DNA of 64,000 nucleotides from Archegozetes longisetosus (GCA_018873245.2 JAEMBT020000004.1:1332573-1396572); one strand, 5' to 3'; shown: positions 29,547-42,636, counted from the first letter of the stretch. Notes: generated by a model from the sequence alone, not told the origin. Numbers and translations are program-made.

Positions 29547-30280
29547 TCTCTCTTCAATTTTGTTTCTAATCAAATTGTTTGGACGTTTGATTAATTTAAA
29601 TCAAAATTGAGCTATAGATGCAAGTTTTCTCCAACAATGTTCTGACAAATGAACAAAATATTAATTTGTTTTTTCCAAAGTTTAGAAAAAGGTTTGTGAA
29701 AAAGTTGAACGTCAAATTTTTGTATTAGCTCCTTTCAAATTGAGAAAAAATCAATAGACATCTCGGGTACAAAATGTCTCGGTCTCTATTACTCAAAAAC
29801 TAGAAAGTATTGAATTAAATAGTTATCTAGTGCTTATTAAGCAAACTTTTCAATAGTGAAATGTTATGTAACTATCAAATTCAAACACTTTACTCATTTT
29901 TAAAGGTATTGTTTAGTTTTTAAATGAAAGCGCATTTGAAACCAAATGTCATTTACAGCTAGATCTTCAATGTATAAAAATACTGTTTGTGTACACAATT
30001 GATTCGTACTCTTTATACAAACAGTTCATATTGTTTCTCATCCATCAGCACATATCCCATTCCTCAGCTTCGCATCACTTCATTCCGCATCTTATATAAA
30101 AAATTTCTAAACTCCATACTCGAAAACTCAACGAGAGCTAGCATTCTATGAGACAGGAGTTATCAAACTTTTTCGGGTCGTGTACTACTTATCACATCAT
30201 TCCTATCGAACCTAATGTTAGATTTTTGACTCCATGAACCACCAGTGGTTCGCGAAATGAGTTTCGAAGCCTGTAGTGTG

Positions 30281-30302
30281 TGAGAGAGAGAGAGAGAGAG
30301 AG
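30281..30302. repeat. (GA)n microsatellite
   Basis: About eleven GA units. Confidence 0.95.
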
Positions 30303-30649
30303 CGTCCCGTTAGGCTATAATAATGTGATATATACTAGAAATACAGACAAACACATGACAGACACACACATAACTAAACAATTTTAATGCTGAGAATTGC
30401 AGTTACAGTCTCTATGGTAACGATCTCCAGAATTATGTTTACATTAGAGCCTCTATTCCTCTCATTTCTCTCATTGCCTCTACTCTTATTGTCTTATTGT
30501 CCCATTTCTGACCCCCTTCTCATCCAATGCTATCATTTTAATTCCCCTCTATTTCACTGCTATAGTTCTATCCATGAGTTCTTTCCCTCTTCTCTTCATT
30601 TCATCCTATCCTTTGTTTACATTGAAAAGTCGACTATGAATCGCAGATA

Positions 30650-30738
30650 CAGTCAAATCTCGCTGTAATCAACTTATATAATCTGAAAAATTAGCTCATT
30701 ATATCCAACCTTTGGTTGATTATAGCGAGGTTGTGCTG
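30650..30738. mobile_element. pogo/Tigger-like MITE, nearly intact (89 bp)
   Basis: Starts CAGTCAAATCTCGCTGTAAT and ends with the inverted counterpart GATTATAGCGAGGTTGTGCTG, flanked on both sides by TA. CAGT ends with a TA target duplication are typical of pogo/Tigger elements. No coding capacity. A (CT)n tract begins 12 nt after the right end. Confidence 0.6.
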
Positions 30739-30746
30739 TATTTCGC

Positions 30747-30749
<3 letters not shown>

Positions 30750-30792
<43 letters not shown>
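30750..30792. repeat. (CT)n microsatellite
   Basis: About twenty-one CT units, starting 12 nt after the MITE at 30650-30738. Confidence 0.97.
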
Positions 30793-30794
<2 letters not shown>

Positions 30795-32374
30795 GCACAA
30801 AACTGTTTGTGTTTGTGATGCGTTTTATGCATTTCGACCGAAACCTTCGTATTTACAGAAAACTGTTATAACTCGACAGAAAAAGAAGTTCACTAAATGT
30901 GATGCATATATAAATATAAATTTATATTAATATCAGCGGAGATTAGAGAATATTTTTACTTTGTTTACGTTTACGGCCCACTCTCTCTATTGGTCAATTC
31001 TAAATTGTTGTCTTGAAATTTAATTTACAACCATATATCTGGTTGACTAAATTGTTTGAAACATTTTTCTTCAAATTTCAATATCTCTTTTCTACAAATT
31101 TTAGCTTATTTGTTGATTGTTAGATTTTTATTTATTGAGGCTTCACTGTATGTTAAACTTATTCAGGATAATGTTTGTGATTAAGAAGATCTGCAAAAAC
31201 AATATACAAGTTTTGTCACTGCTATTGATATGAATTGCATTTGGATTTTATACTGAACTTTATGACTATAAATAAACTGCAAATTAGTCCAAAGAATATA
31301 TACCAGAACATTAATACAGAATCGCGAATGACTAATGAATTTCAATTGAATGGAGACTCATTTTTTAAAGTTTTATCGAAAACTTAATTAGAACTTGGTC
31401 TAAATAGAGTTAGTTTATTATTGTTCGTAAATTGTTTACAAACTCGTAGTACTTATTGATTGTATTTATTTTTAGACGAGATATTCAAAACAGGAAAGCT
31501 CACGAAGTCTTTTGATAAAATACAATTTTTTTAATCTTCTACATTAAAGCCTTTAGATTGAAATTTCTTGTTCACTTTTGATTAATAAATAGATGCTTAT
31601 TGAATATCTGAACTTTAAAAACTGAATCCATAGCCTAATTCAGCTATTTTCAATGTTAGTCTGAAAACAATTCTTGGTATCCAATATCTAGTTTCATATT
31701 TCTTCGATATATCTGTTTTTTGAATAACAATTTTTTTGTTTATCAAAAGGAAAAACTTGTCTTTTCCAATAAAAATATTTGAAAATATTCGAACTCTTAA
31801 ACTTATCAAAATTCTGATTGATTTTCATCTCATACATGCCGTTGAAAAATCCTATTTATATCACGTAAACAATCAATAAATAGAATTTTAAACATTACTT
31901 TAAGCACAGAGTCGATCGATAGCTAAGCAAAAATAATCACCTAAAAAATAATTTCTCATAAATTTGATGATGAGTAAGAAAAGGGACTAAAAGCAAACTA
32001 TAATCAAAGCAAAGCTTAACGATTCCTAAATTAAATAAATAGCATTCGTATAGATTCCCATCAAATAAGGGGCTGAATATCATAGTAACAGAAAAATTAA
32101 AAGCGAGAGCGAGCTAGAAATAAACACTATTAGAAAAGTAGTTGTTTATAGAGAATACAGTTTTGTTTATCTAATATAGAGAAAGTTTTCTGCGAATAGG
32201 AATCGAGATCTAGGAGTCTAGAAATAACATATAAACAATTTTCCTCATATGACAAACATAAATAATAATAATAATCAGGAATAATAATATGCATCAATAG
32301 TGCAGTTGTGTCATGGCATTAAGTTTTGTCAATAGTGTTTCTTAACAGATATATGTATATATAAGCTTCAAGTA

Positions 32375-32518
32375 CAGTGAAACCTCGATATAGTAAAGCT
32401 GAAGGTCAGGAGAAATTTAATTGTAGGTAAAAAACTGATTGTATCTGAAGTTTTCAGCAATTGATTATTAACTAGGGAGTTATATGTAAATTTGAACTTT
32501 AAATCCATAATTTGCTGT
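32375..32518. mobile_element. probable MITE, right end eroded
   Basis: Left end TA-CAGTGAAACCTCGATATAG is clear. The right end is placed tentatively at the TTTGCTG-TA near 32518, so the end coordinate is uncertain. Confidence 0.3.
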
Positions 32519-32796
32519 ATAGGAGTTCGTTTAAACAAGATGTGACTATAAATCATATATATATATATATGATGCGTATAAATAATTTAGATGAAAAGAG
32601 TACTGAATCTCAGCAATAGCTTAAGCAATGCATTTATGAGTAGATGTTTAGTGATCATCACTCCCTTCTCAAAAACTGGTAACTATAGTAACGCTTATTT
32701 TGCTTTGGGGTTCAATAGTTTTAATTAAAAACTACAGCAAAAGAAAAGTCTTCCACTATTTTTTGCATACATAACACACGTATCACTCAAATTCTC

Positions 32797-32800
<4 letters not shown>

Positions 32801-32849
<49 letters not shown>
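32801..32849. repeat. (CT)n microsatellite
   Basis: About twenty-four CT units, then GCTCTCTCC. Confidence 0.97.
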
Positions 32850-32852
<3 letters not shown>

Positions 32853-35800
32853 CTCTCCCTTGTTACGTATTTTTATTTTATTTGTTCACAAAAATATTTC
32901 TATTACTTATACACTCTTTACATATATTTTGCTCTGTGCGTATAGAAAAGTATACGTGACTGAAAGCTCGCATTTTTGCTACGAATTAATTTTTTGCTTA
33001 TTTGTCATATTTATGTGTATAACTAGTACTATAAGTATTAGAAATATTATCATTTTTTTATTGCTTTCATATAAATATTATTAGTATTTGCGCAGAATTT
33101 GTCTCTCTAGCTCTAACTCTCAATACCTCCTGCTCTTCAGTGACTGTCACTTTCTATCTCCGTGTTTACTTTAAATTATGAATATTTTTTCTCTGATTAT
33201 TAATTAGTTTTTATGCCTTTTCTACTCAATTCTAAATTAAAAAAGTAATGACGGCTTCTTTTTTCATACAAAGTATCGATTTTTTCCTTTCTGTGTATTT
33301 CTGATTACAGTATGAGAAAAGTTAACAAACTTTTTCTCACTATTTAAGACATAATTTCTTGTGAGTTGCTTGTAAAAATATCTTTGGGAAAACAATTTAA
33401 AAAATTCGCTGCTATATTTAATTTATATTTTTTTGAAAGATATTTTTATGAAAACGTTTCATAACTCGCTAAAAGAAGAAAGTTTCGAAATTTTTTCACG
33501 GACTCTAAGTTTTATTGCGAAAGTGATAGACTTTATAAATAATTACGTTTTATGAGTGAAAAGTTTTTTTTGAACAAAATATATTTAAATGTCAAAAAAC
33601 TTATAACTCATTTGCATATGATATCATTTTTCACGAGAAATAAAAACTACAAAATGCTTGCGTTTATTCTATCATTAATAAAGTTATAATTTTCTACAAA
33701 ATGAAGCAAAAAACACACCGTTTAAACAAGAGGCTATTTAACTTTGCATTTGATGGAATTAAAAGTTTTCTTCTGCGTAAGAAATAAATTGAATTTATTT
33801 TTGGCTTTATATTTGAAAAGGCTGCGCAAAACTTTGCTTTCATTTATTATTCTCAGAATTTATTGTGGATTCATCTTAATTGATGACAAAAATTGCTTTG
33901 AAATCGACTTCACTTAATAGTCAACTTAAATATCTTAAGAAAAATTGATAGCTTTCTAGAAAAACAAATTTATTGAACTTTTTCTCCAATCATTTCTAGA
34001 GTTTAGAATCAATAGTTAAGATAAATAACATTTAAATATGAAACTATTCACAAAACTTAATTGAATTACGAAAAGTAAATAAAATGCTGAAAAAGTATTG
34101 TCATTAATTTAGCTGAACAACTTTCATAAAACAAACTTTTGCTGTGATGAAGCCTCATTTTTATACTATTTGAAGCTCTTTAAAGTTTACTTTCTCAGCA
34201 GTCAAAGCAATTTATGCAAAGTATCGCAAATATAATTAAGAAATAGAAAGTAATTAATTCATTATAAATAATATGAAATAATGAGAAAATTAAAGAACGA
34301 AAAACGTTTTCTCTATCTCTTCAAATAAACCAAAATGTGTTTTATTGATATTTTTGTTGTGTTAATATAATATCGATAACAGTGTAATAACAATGAATAT
34401 AAAAAGTTATTCTGGTATATAGAGCGCGTGCAATACTTTATTTTAATTGTATTTATTATTTGATTCTCTATTCTGATCATTTAATATATCCTTTGATGCT
34501 ATAAATTAAGCGCAATATTCTCTAGTAGTAAAATAGATGCAATTTTTTCTTTAAAGAGCCAAATAATAAATTATGCGATAAATATGTGTTTTATATATAG
34601 GAAGAAAAACTATGAGAACAAAATTTTATAAAGAGTAGTAATGGCAAGAGTAAAAGCCGTCAACTTTATTATTATTATTGTGTATAATATATAAAAATGT
34701 TTTCTTTCTCTACTGTTTAATCGATTTTTTGCACAACTTTTCATATCTTATGCATAAGAAAAAAAAGTTTAGTTATTATTATTTTTTATTAATATTTTGC
34801 ATTAATGTTTGCTTCAATTATTTGAAAGGATAGAAAAGAAGAGAATGAGTAGAAGAGAGAAATGTTCATAAACGTTTGGAGTGTTGGCTTTGTTAGTATA
34901 GCAGTTAAGATATTGTTGAGCGATTGCAGCCAGAGATGCACTCATTGATTGTAATAAGCTTTTTTAGTATAGACAGAATAGAAAATGAGTGAATAAGACA
35001 GTGAAACAAATTAAGCTTAAAATTATGATTTTTTTCCTCTTTCTTTGCTTATTATTTTTCGTTAGCATTAATATTGTTATTATTATTAATGCGGATTAAG
35101 TTTTTTCTCTACTCCTTCTTCTTATACGTTCTCTCAGTGCAATTGCAAAACAAACACTGCAAATGTGTGCGGACTACGAAAATTTGAATAACAAGAATAA
35201 GAGAAACACTTCTTTCTCTAGCTTTGCTAATCATTTTTTTTTTCTTAATTAAGTTTAGTTTCTCTTCAATTATTTTCCGAATCATGAGATTTGTTTTTAG
35301 TAATTTTATTGATTTTCAAACAAAACCTTTTTCTACAACTAGAGCCTAAAAATAATAATTATAGAAAAATTGACGTACCATTAAGTTGTTCAGCTTTTTC
35401 AGCAATTATTTCAAATCTATATAAGTGTCGATCATATAAATATCTTATACTAAACAATTTCATATAAATTATCTAAAATTTTTATTAATTATTCTGACAT
35501 AAATTGCAAAAATAATTAATTTTCTTATCATTTATTCATCAAACACAACGAAAAATGATTGTTTTTACGACTTTTTGTGTTCATAATTCAGCCCCAAAAA
35601 TGTTTAGACCTTCACATGAATACCAAAAATCTTTCCATGAGTTCAATAAATTAAATTAGTTTTTGAAATTGAAAGTCAACAGAAAAGTGGTCTTTGTTTT
35701 CAGGCACATATTTATTAACAATTTATGGCCACTTAATTGAATTGAAAACTATCAAAAAGTCTATCAAATTGTATCTCATGTAACGAAAGAGTGTTTATGA

Positions 35801-36280
35801 CTAGAGAGCTGAGAACTTTGCGAAAATTGTGTAACAGTTTCGAAATTAGCATATTTTGCAAATTGAATTCCGAGCCTTTTTATTCATTATAAAGCCTTTA
35901 AGATTGTTCAGATTTAAATACAAAACCCTAATACTCACGTTTGAAGAATTACATTTAATAACTTCTATGTCCTTTAATGAGTAAAAAAATTATTAAAATT
36001 TCGTAATCAAACAGGACTTAAAAAATCAATTATTTTCTTGTAATAAGTATAAGGATCTAAAGAAACGTCAAATTTTTGAACAAATGCAATAACTATTAAT
36101 AGTATCTGGAAATTTCTATCAAAATTTATGTCTTTTAAGGTTAGATAAAACTTGAATCGAAAAGATTTTTGTTTATTGAATTTGTAGATTCAATTCTTGT
36201 TTATAAGCCTTACATAAGTAAAAAAATTTTCAAATGGAAAAACTTGATTTACTGACGTGTACCACAAATCAGTGTCTCAT

Positions 36281-36378
36281 CTGGTGGTCCTATCAATCGA
36301 TTGAGATGTTTAACAATAATAGTAACATCTAATTGTTGTAATGAATGTTAAACTGTGATAGACTGATGGGACCACCGG
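36281..36378. mobile_element. long fold-back element (98 bp palindrome)
   Basis: Left arm CTGGTGGTCCTATCAATC and right arm GACTGATGGGACCACCGG pair with few mismatches, and inner TTTAACA/TGTTAAA also pair. The whole can form one long imperfect hairpin. A MITE unrelated to the CAGT family is likely; a structured RNA is possible. Confidence 0.5.
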
Positions 36379-37187
36379 ATATGTGAAACCTATCCGTAGA
36401 GTGGTGGCCCGTTTTCACTAATACTTTAAAGGAATTTTGCGCTAAATTGAAAAATTATGTTTACACTACTTCAATTTGTCCTCAAAAATTCGTTCCTAGA
36501 TATTGTTGAGTTTGGTTGTATCGAAAAGTTAATTTTTCAAAAATTGATTTTGACTCTCTGGATAAAAGTTTTAAAATATTTTTCTCACAGAATAACTCCA
36601 ATTATGAAAAAATTGCTGATGAAATTGAATATATTTTCTATATAACTTCTAACTTGACCACTATGTGAAGGTTTGCACAACCTTCTTTCTAAAGCGTACT
36701 GACACAACTTATTCGCAACTGATTAGAAGCCTCATAACTAAATATAAACTTATAAATGATAGACCAAACAAAGCAAAGAGATCCAAAGAGAAAGATTCAC
36801 AGAAACAAAGTAAACAAATATTGACAACAATTTCCCAGAAATAAATTAAAATCCCTTCAGAGGCATAAATCCTGATAAATAGTGACCCGAAAAGAGCTGC
36901 AGAACAGACCAAATGTCTATCATCTGTTCCATGAAGTCCTCAGTATTTAGTATTTGAACCCCTTTTGTGTCCATAACCCCTTTTGTGTTTGGGATCAGAC
37001 CCTCATTGAGAGCAAAGGGATCGGCCTTTAAAAGACCTAAATTGTGGTCCTTTTTGCTTATTGTCCTCTTTTTTTGACCAAATATTTACTGCTACTAAAT
37101 ATACGATAATATAAGGCTTATATACTCTATAAGTAAATGACAGGAACTGTTATGCTATTCAATCATTACCTCTTCGTATACCTTTTA

Positions 37188-37222
<35 letters not shown>

Positions 37223-40200
37223 AAATGAAAATGAGAGTTATTTTTGGATCTATTCCTATAGCATTGTATTATTTGATACTTTTCTTACTTATTTGTTAAA
37301 TGTATTTAGTATTCGGAACACTTTTTCTTTTGGATTTAATTTTAGAAGTTATTAGTCATATGATTATTGATTAAAAGTTTCCACAACAATATTTATAATT
37401 TTGTATGAGAAAAGTGTTTTATGGAAAACTTTTGTGCGATCGTACCCATCAGACTTTCAAGTCTCAGAAATAAGTTCGAGAAAATACTTTTCTTTTCTAA
37501 TATAATTTTCTAAATATAATAATAACTTATGTTTATTGTAAATAATAATTAGTTTGAATTGATCCAAAACACTTTATAAACAAAATTTCTATAAATAGAT
37601 CTGATAACAAACTTTTATTAACTTGTATTAAAGTGAAAGAAACTTTAGCTAAGATTTAATTTCATGCTAAATATGGAAACCGAAAACTTTTAAACATGAT
37701 CTGAGGGAGACAATTTTTCCATAACTTTGATTCCCTCGCAAACAACAAAACGCTTGCCATTTGTTGTTGTTTTCTTTTATACCCACATTGTCTGTGGCTT
37801 TAGGTCTTGGTTTCGGTTTTCCACTCGTAGCGTGTTTTCAGATGCGATTCACAGCTATAGTTTCTCATTCACTGCTATTTCCTACGCCTGTACTAAACAC
37901 AAGTGAAAACGAAAGTTGTTTCCCATGTCTTGGTCTTAACTTTTATTTAGTTTGTGTTTATCAGTCAATATAAGATTTCAAGAAAAACAACACTTTTTTC
38001 GTCAAGAAACACGTCTTTTACTGAACAAATATATTTGCAATTCTGTTTGAAAGAAAAAAATAATAACAAAAAGCTTTGATTTCCGTGTTTTTACTCTAGT
38101 ATTAGTTTTTTGGCTTCTTTTATGTTTAATAATTTCCGTTTAAGAGTTCCTATAATTCAATAGTGTTTTTGTTATATATGACTTCATAAGTCGATAGTGA
38201 GAACACAACTCGCATAAAACAAAAGTAAAGTCTATTTTGGACTTCTATCGTGCTTTAATTCTTTCATATCTTTCAATAAACATTGACTGAGATGCTACTC
38301 AATCAAGAAAATTGTAATCAATTATCGTCAAACTCTTGGGTAAGAGATTATTCTCTTTCGAAATTTTAGAAATAATTTTGCATTCAATTTTAATTCATTT
38401 CTACCCTCTATATAAAAATTGCAAAACATTTTTTATAAACATCATAAAATTTATGTTTTGTCAAGCTGATGTATTTAATAATTTTTAAACGTTATATAAT
38501 TTATATCGATTCTATGCCTAAAATCTTAAAACTGTTTACTACTGCGTTACTGACAAAAATATTTAATTAAACTTTTTAATTTTGAAAATCTCATCTTTAA
38601 TTGGCTTTTAGACAGCTAAAAAATAGCAATTTCAGTTAATATTTCTCATGGGCTATGAACAAAAATCATAACTAATATGAAGCATAAGTGGTGAAAAAAT
38701 AAGATTTTCAGACAAACAACTAGTTTTTCAAAACTAAAAAAATAATAAAATTACAGATATTTTTCATTTGCCTAATAAGCAGTTTAGTTGAAAAAATCTG
38801 TATAAGTATTTGGTCTAGTCATATATATTTTAAAAAGCTTTTATAAAGTGTGGTATTTTTTCATTTGGTTTACATTTTTGCTTTTAGCCTAACTGACAGT
38901 TTACAGGATTTCGGCTTTTAGTTTAATTAACGAATTATTTAAAAAGTTTTAGGTTAATAGAGTTGTCATTGAGATCTAATGCTGAAATAATCCTAAATGA
39001 AAATTTTCATATCAAGTTATTATAGAAGAGCTTTTTCCAAGTTTTCAAATGAATTTTTAGCACACTTTCAAATGCTTAGAAAAAACTTTTCAAAAACAAT
39101 CCATGACTTATGATTCAATTTTCTGTCCTTCAAAGAGATAAAAGCAAAAAAAGTGAAAGCATTTTCTCCTATCAGTTGAAAAAACAATAGAAAAGAATAA
39201 TGATTGCATCCGTAATACAATATCTAGTTATGAATTGAACAAAAATATATAGAATTAATAATTCAATTATTTTTCCTATCATGTAATGATGTTTCCGAAG
39301 GACGAAAAGTAAACAACTTTTTGCAATTTCATGCATTTTGTCATTACAGGCGCTTTTCTTATTATTTGCTACTCTTTCCATTAAATGCGAAACTTTTTTC
39401 TTCATCCCTTATTCTCTATCTCTCTATTGCTTGATTTGTCGCTATAATTTATTCTGGTTTGAAAATCTCTTTCTCTACTATGGAGAGAAAACAAGTCAAC
39501 AACAAACAGATCGATATATTTTTATTGCTTATATTACGAGAAAAACAAGTCCTGAAAACTTGTATAAAAGATAGAGACCCGCATTATATATAAAAGTTAT
39601 AAATAGATATAATAAAGCTACCCAATAGAATCGAAATCCTTTTTATTGAAAAGCCTCGCTGTTTATTAGTATTATTACAGTATAAGTAATACTATGTTTG
39701 CGTTTTAACAATTGTAATAACTTTTTTTAAACGCAAAAATATAATGCATTTTACGTCAAACTTTTGTTTTTGTTGCTTTTGCCACCTTCATTGTTATGGG
39801 AAAACATATTATTTTCTTAATTATGTTTATATTTATAGTGAAACTAAAAATAAATGAGCAATTAATCTTCTGAAAAACAAGATAAGTCGCAAGTTTCATA
39901 GCACCCAATTAGCTTATTGTTCAAACTATTATTATTTTGCATGGGCAATTGTCAAAAATATAATAACTCTAAAGGATTTTTCCCTTTTTATCCCTAATGA
40001 AAAAATTGAATAGTATTTTCTAGTAGGACACAAAACTTAACGCATCGATTTTTACTAAAGATAAGTGATTTTGCTCACTCTAATTAGGACTTAATTAACA
40101 TTAATTAAACTATTTATGCCTTAGTTTTGTGTTTACTACATTAAACGTGTTTATCGTTAGATTGCGTTCAATTTGAGAAACAGATGAAAAATCGTACCTT

Positions 40201-41097
40201 AAATACTCATAAAGATTCATAACAAATAATAGTTTCTTAACCGTGAATCTAGTTTTTAAGTTAGGCACTCGCAGAAGAGCTATAAATTAAACTGCAGGTG
40301 TCCGTTAAAGAGGTTTCCCTTAAGAGACATTGGCGTAATCGTATACATAATACATAATGACAATACTCTTGCCTTTCCTTGACATTGAAAAGCCATATAT
40401 TTTTTCCGTAACCTATTTAGAAACAACTTAAAAGTCCGTTTTCCTCACTTTTGTCAACTCGAAAATTTATTTCTAGACAGAAAATAAGTGGGAAAAAGGG
40501 TTCCGTTTTTTCTAACTCTAACTCAAACTTTGATTCGATTCAATAAATTCTCACATTATATAACATTTTATTTTGTTGTCCATTGACAAAAAGCTTACAA
40601 ATAATTTATGGGTTTGTTTTGTGTTTACTGTTTCTCTCTATTACTGACCCGTATTGTTGAACGTTGTGTCCAGAAATGTTTTTTCTTTCACTTTTATGTT
40701 GTTCCCTCGTATTTTCTTTCTCGGAATCACTGTTATTTCTCTAACGAATACCTATTCTTGGAATCATTTTTGTTATTATTCTCTCAATTCAATTATTCAC
40801 AGATTGTTTCGCTTTAATAGAAAAAAAATCGAAATTGGTTTCAGATTCTTTTTAAGTTTAGTTTTCTACTGACCTTAACATTGGTAATAGTTGAGATTCA
40901 TTTTTCTAAGAAAAAAGTTCAAGTTTGAGAAAAATGTCATCTTGTATAAAAATTTGTAAGTTATACAAGTTTAAATTTGAGCTCAATTCTAACTCTATTC
41001 GATTTCATTGAAACCTAATTCGATTCCGCATCCAAATTGTCAAAATATCGACACTTTTGTACAAAAATTGTTTTCAAAAAATAAAACATCTTTTCAG
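36379..41097. other. gene-free AT-rich DNA
   Basis: Short frames without recognisable domains, and one (GA)n tract. I looked here for upstream globin exons and did not find any. Confidence 0.6.
37191..37219. repeat. (GA)n microsatellite
   Basis: About fourteen GA units. Confidence 0.95.
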
Positions 41098-41280
41098 AAA
41101 TCGATTTTTGAAACAATTATTCATCACGATTATATTGCTATTTTCATGAACAATTTAATATCGGATTTATTTAACCTTAAGATACATGATATACGAAATG
41201 AATGCATAAGGACATGGAAAATGTTCACCAGCATTCTTAAGGATATTTACAATGAATCGTACCATATACTAAAGAAATAG
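41098..41280 (+). CDS. possible terminal exon of a globin-like gene
   Basis: After a strong acceptor (CATCTTTTCAG ending 41097) the frame reads KSIFETIIHHDYIAIFMNN, then LISDLFNLKIHDIRNEC and IRTWKMFTSILKDIYNESY, ending at TAG. The pattern Y-x3-F-x3-LI-x2-L ... IR-x3-W-x6-I-x3-Y resembles globin helices G and H. Third codon positions use more C/G than the surroundings. The frame is open back to 40993 without a good ATG. I found no upstream exons with the proximal His, and the acceptor does not sit at the usual globin G7 intron position. It may be a real last exon, a decayed fragment, or a chance frame. Confidence 0.28.
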   Translation, partial: KSIFETIIHHDYIAIFMNNLISDLFNLKIHDIRNECIRTWKMFTSILKDIYNESYHILKK

Positions 41281-41326
41281 AGGGTAAAACAAAAAGTTTT
41301 ATTCTCTACATATCTCTTCCTTTGTG

Positions 41327-41332
41327 AATAAA
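41327..41332 (+). terminator. AATAAA after the globin-like frame
   Basis: AATAAA 47 nt downstream of the TAG at 41280, a normal distance for a short 3' UTR. It supports, weakly, that the frame at 41098-41280 is a 3'-terminal exon. Confidence 0.3.
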
Positions 41333-41436
41333 TTATTAATAATTATTGAATATGTGGTACAATACATTTCAATTTGTAAGTTATATATATACTTCAGTTC
41401 AGAAAAATGAGATTAAGAAAAAGTAGTGCATTAGAG

Positions 41437-41438
<2 letters not shown>

Positions 41439-41473
<35 letters not shown>
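41439..41473. repeat. (GA)n microsatellite
   Basis: About seventeen GA units between the globin-like frame and the hairpin repeat. Confidence 0.97.
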
Positions 41474-41475
<2 letters not shown>

Positions 41476-41607
41476 TTTATGTATAGTTTATATATTTTTA
41501 ACGTTATTATCATTTTATGTGTTTGTTTTCTTTTTATTATTCCATATTTTATGCTCGAACTGAAAAATTGAAGGAGAAAGAAAGTAAGAGAGAAATATCT
41601 TGCTTAA

Positions 41608-41651
41608 AATGGGTTAATTGTTAGCCCTATTAGAATAACAGTTAACCCATT
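41608..41651. repeat. hairpin repeat, copy 2 (16-bp stem)
   Basis: AATGGGTTAATTGTTA and TAACAGTTAACCCATT are inverted copies with one G-T pair, around a 12-nt loop. The right arm and its flank CAGTTAACCCATTCTTCTAA recur near 15651. Confidence 0.5.
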
Positions 41652-42627
41652 CTTCTAAAATTGTGCTGTCAGGTTAGAGCGAGACTCCAAATATGTCCCC
41701 AAAAAACTGCATTAAGACTAATGTCTTTAAGCGAAAAAATGACATTAAGTTTTATGAATTTTTATTTCTATTCGTATATCTATTTGTTTTTCAATATTTA
41801 ATTATTTATTGTATTCTCGATAATCTCTTTCATATGTTTTCTCTCTTAATTTCTACATTTCTGTTCTCCGAAGAAAACCATTTTTCGACTAATATATTAT
41901 AATCTATTTATAAGTACTTCGATTTGTCTATTGCACGAAATAATTCGGTTTTCGGTTATTCGATAGCTCAGTATCCACTGAGTTAGAGAAAAATGAATTT
42001 TGTTTTGATGATTTTCACGAGTAACTCTCGAAGACTTGAGTACAATCTCTAATTAGGAAAGACTTGGGCGCATTTTTATCATTCGATTACTTATTGATTT
42101 AAGTTATATATAAACTAGTTTTACTATAATTATTGTCACATTAGAGATAATGCGAAATTACTTTAAGATGAAGCTCAAATATAGCCGAAAGTCTTGTTTC
42201 AACTGAACTCCAGTTGTTTTAGTTAAGTGATAAGAATAACAAATTTATTTTTTTTATTGGAATTGTAGGGCAAAAGAAAAACTTTTTAACTGTGCATCAA
42301 ATTCATGAATATTTAAACAAAATGAGATAAAACTACTTAAGTAGTAGTTTTAGAGGACATAAAACTATTTTACTCATTGTTTAAAAGGCTTAATTTTTGA
42401 ATTATTACATTAAACACAATAAAAATGTGAAAAGAAAATTATTTAGACATCAATTATAAAGCTTTTAAATGAAGAGAAATTTGTCTTTCAACATTGTAAT
42501 TGTTTTGATTGACTCTTAGGCACAAAACTTTTCTCTAAATGTTGAATCTGAAAAATGTTTCATGTTATGAATGGTAGACAAAATACTAGACATAATAGTA
42601 AGATATATATTTATTTTCTTATCTAGA

Positions 42628-42636
42628 ATGAAATGA
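42628..42636 (+). promoter_or_regulatory. minimal upstream ORF overlapping the FoxP start
   Basis: The first ATG after the splice acceptor (42628) gives ATG AAA TGA. Its stop overlaps the FoxP ATG at 42633 as ATGA. A two-codon uORF overlapping the main start could lower initiation or force reinitiation. This assumes that transcripts include this acceptor. Confidence 0.4.

Larger units (their letters stand above)
18541..36280. other. gene-free AT-rich DNA
   Basis: Only short frames occur, most of them read through microsatellites or hydrophobic low-complexity sequence. A frame at 28139-28353 follows a good acceptor (TTGTTCATTTTCAG) but its product is not recognisable. Repeats and MITEs are listed separately. 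Confidence 0.65.
41333..42626. other. DNA immediately upstream of FoxP coding exon 1
   Basis: Contains a (GA)n tract, the hairpin repeat and AT-rich sequence ending in the acceptor TTATTTTCTTATCTAG. This is probably the 3' end of an intron that separates a distant 5' UTR exon from coding exon 1. Confidence 0.55.

Noticed and set aside
30387-30668. 93-codon plus-strand frame.
   Set aside because: Pyrimidine-rich, Leu/Ser/Pro low-complexity product that runs into the MITE at 30650.
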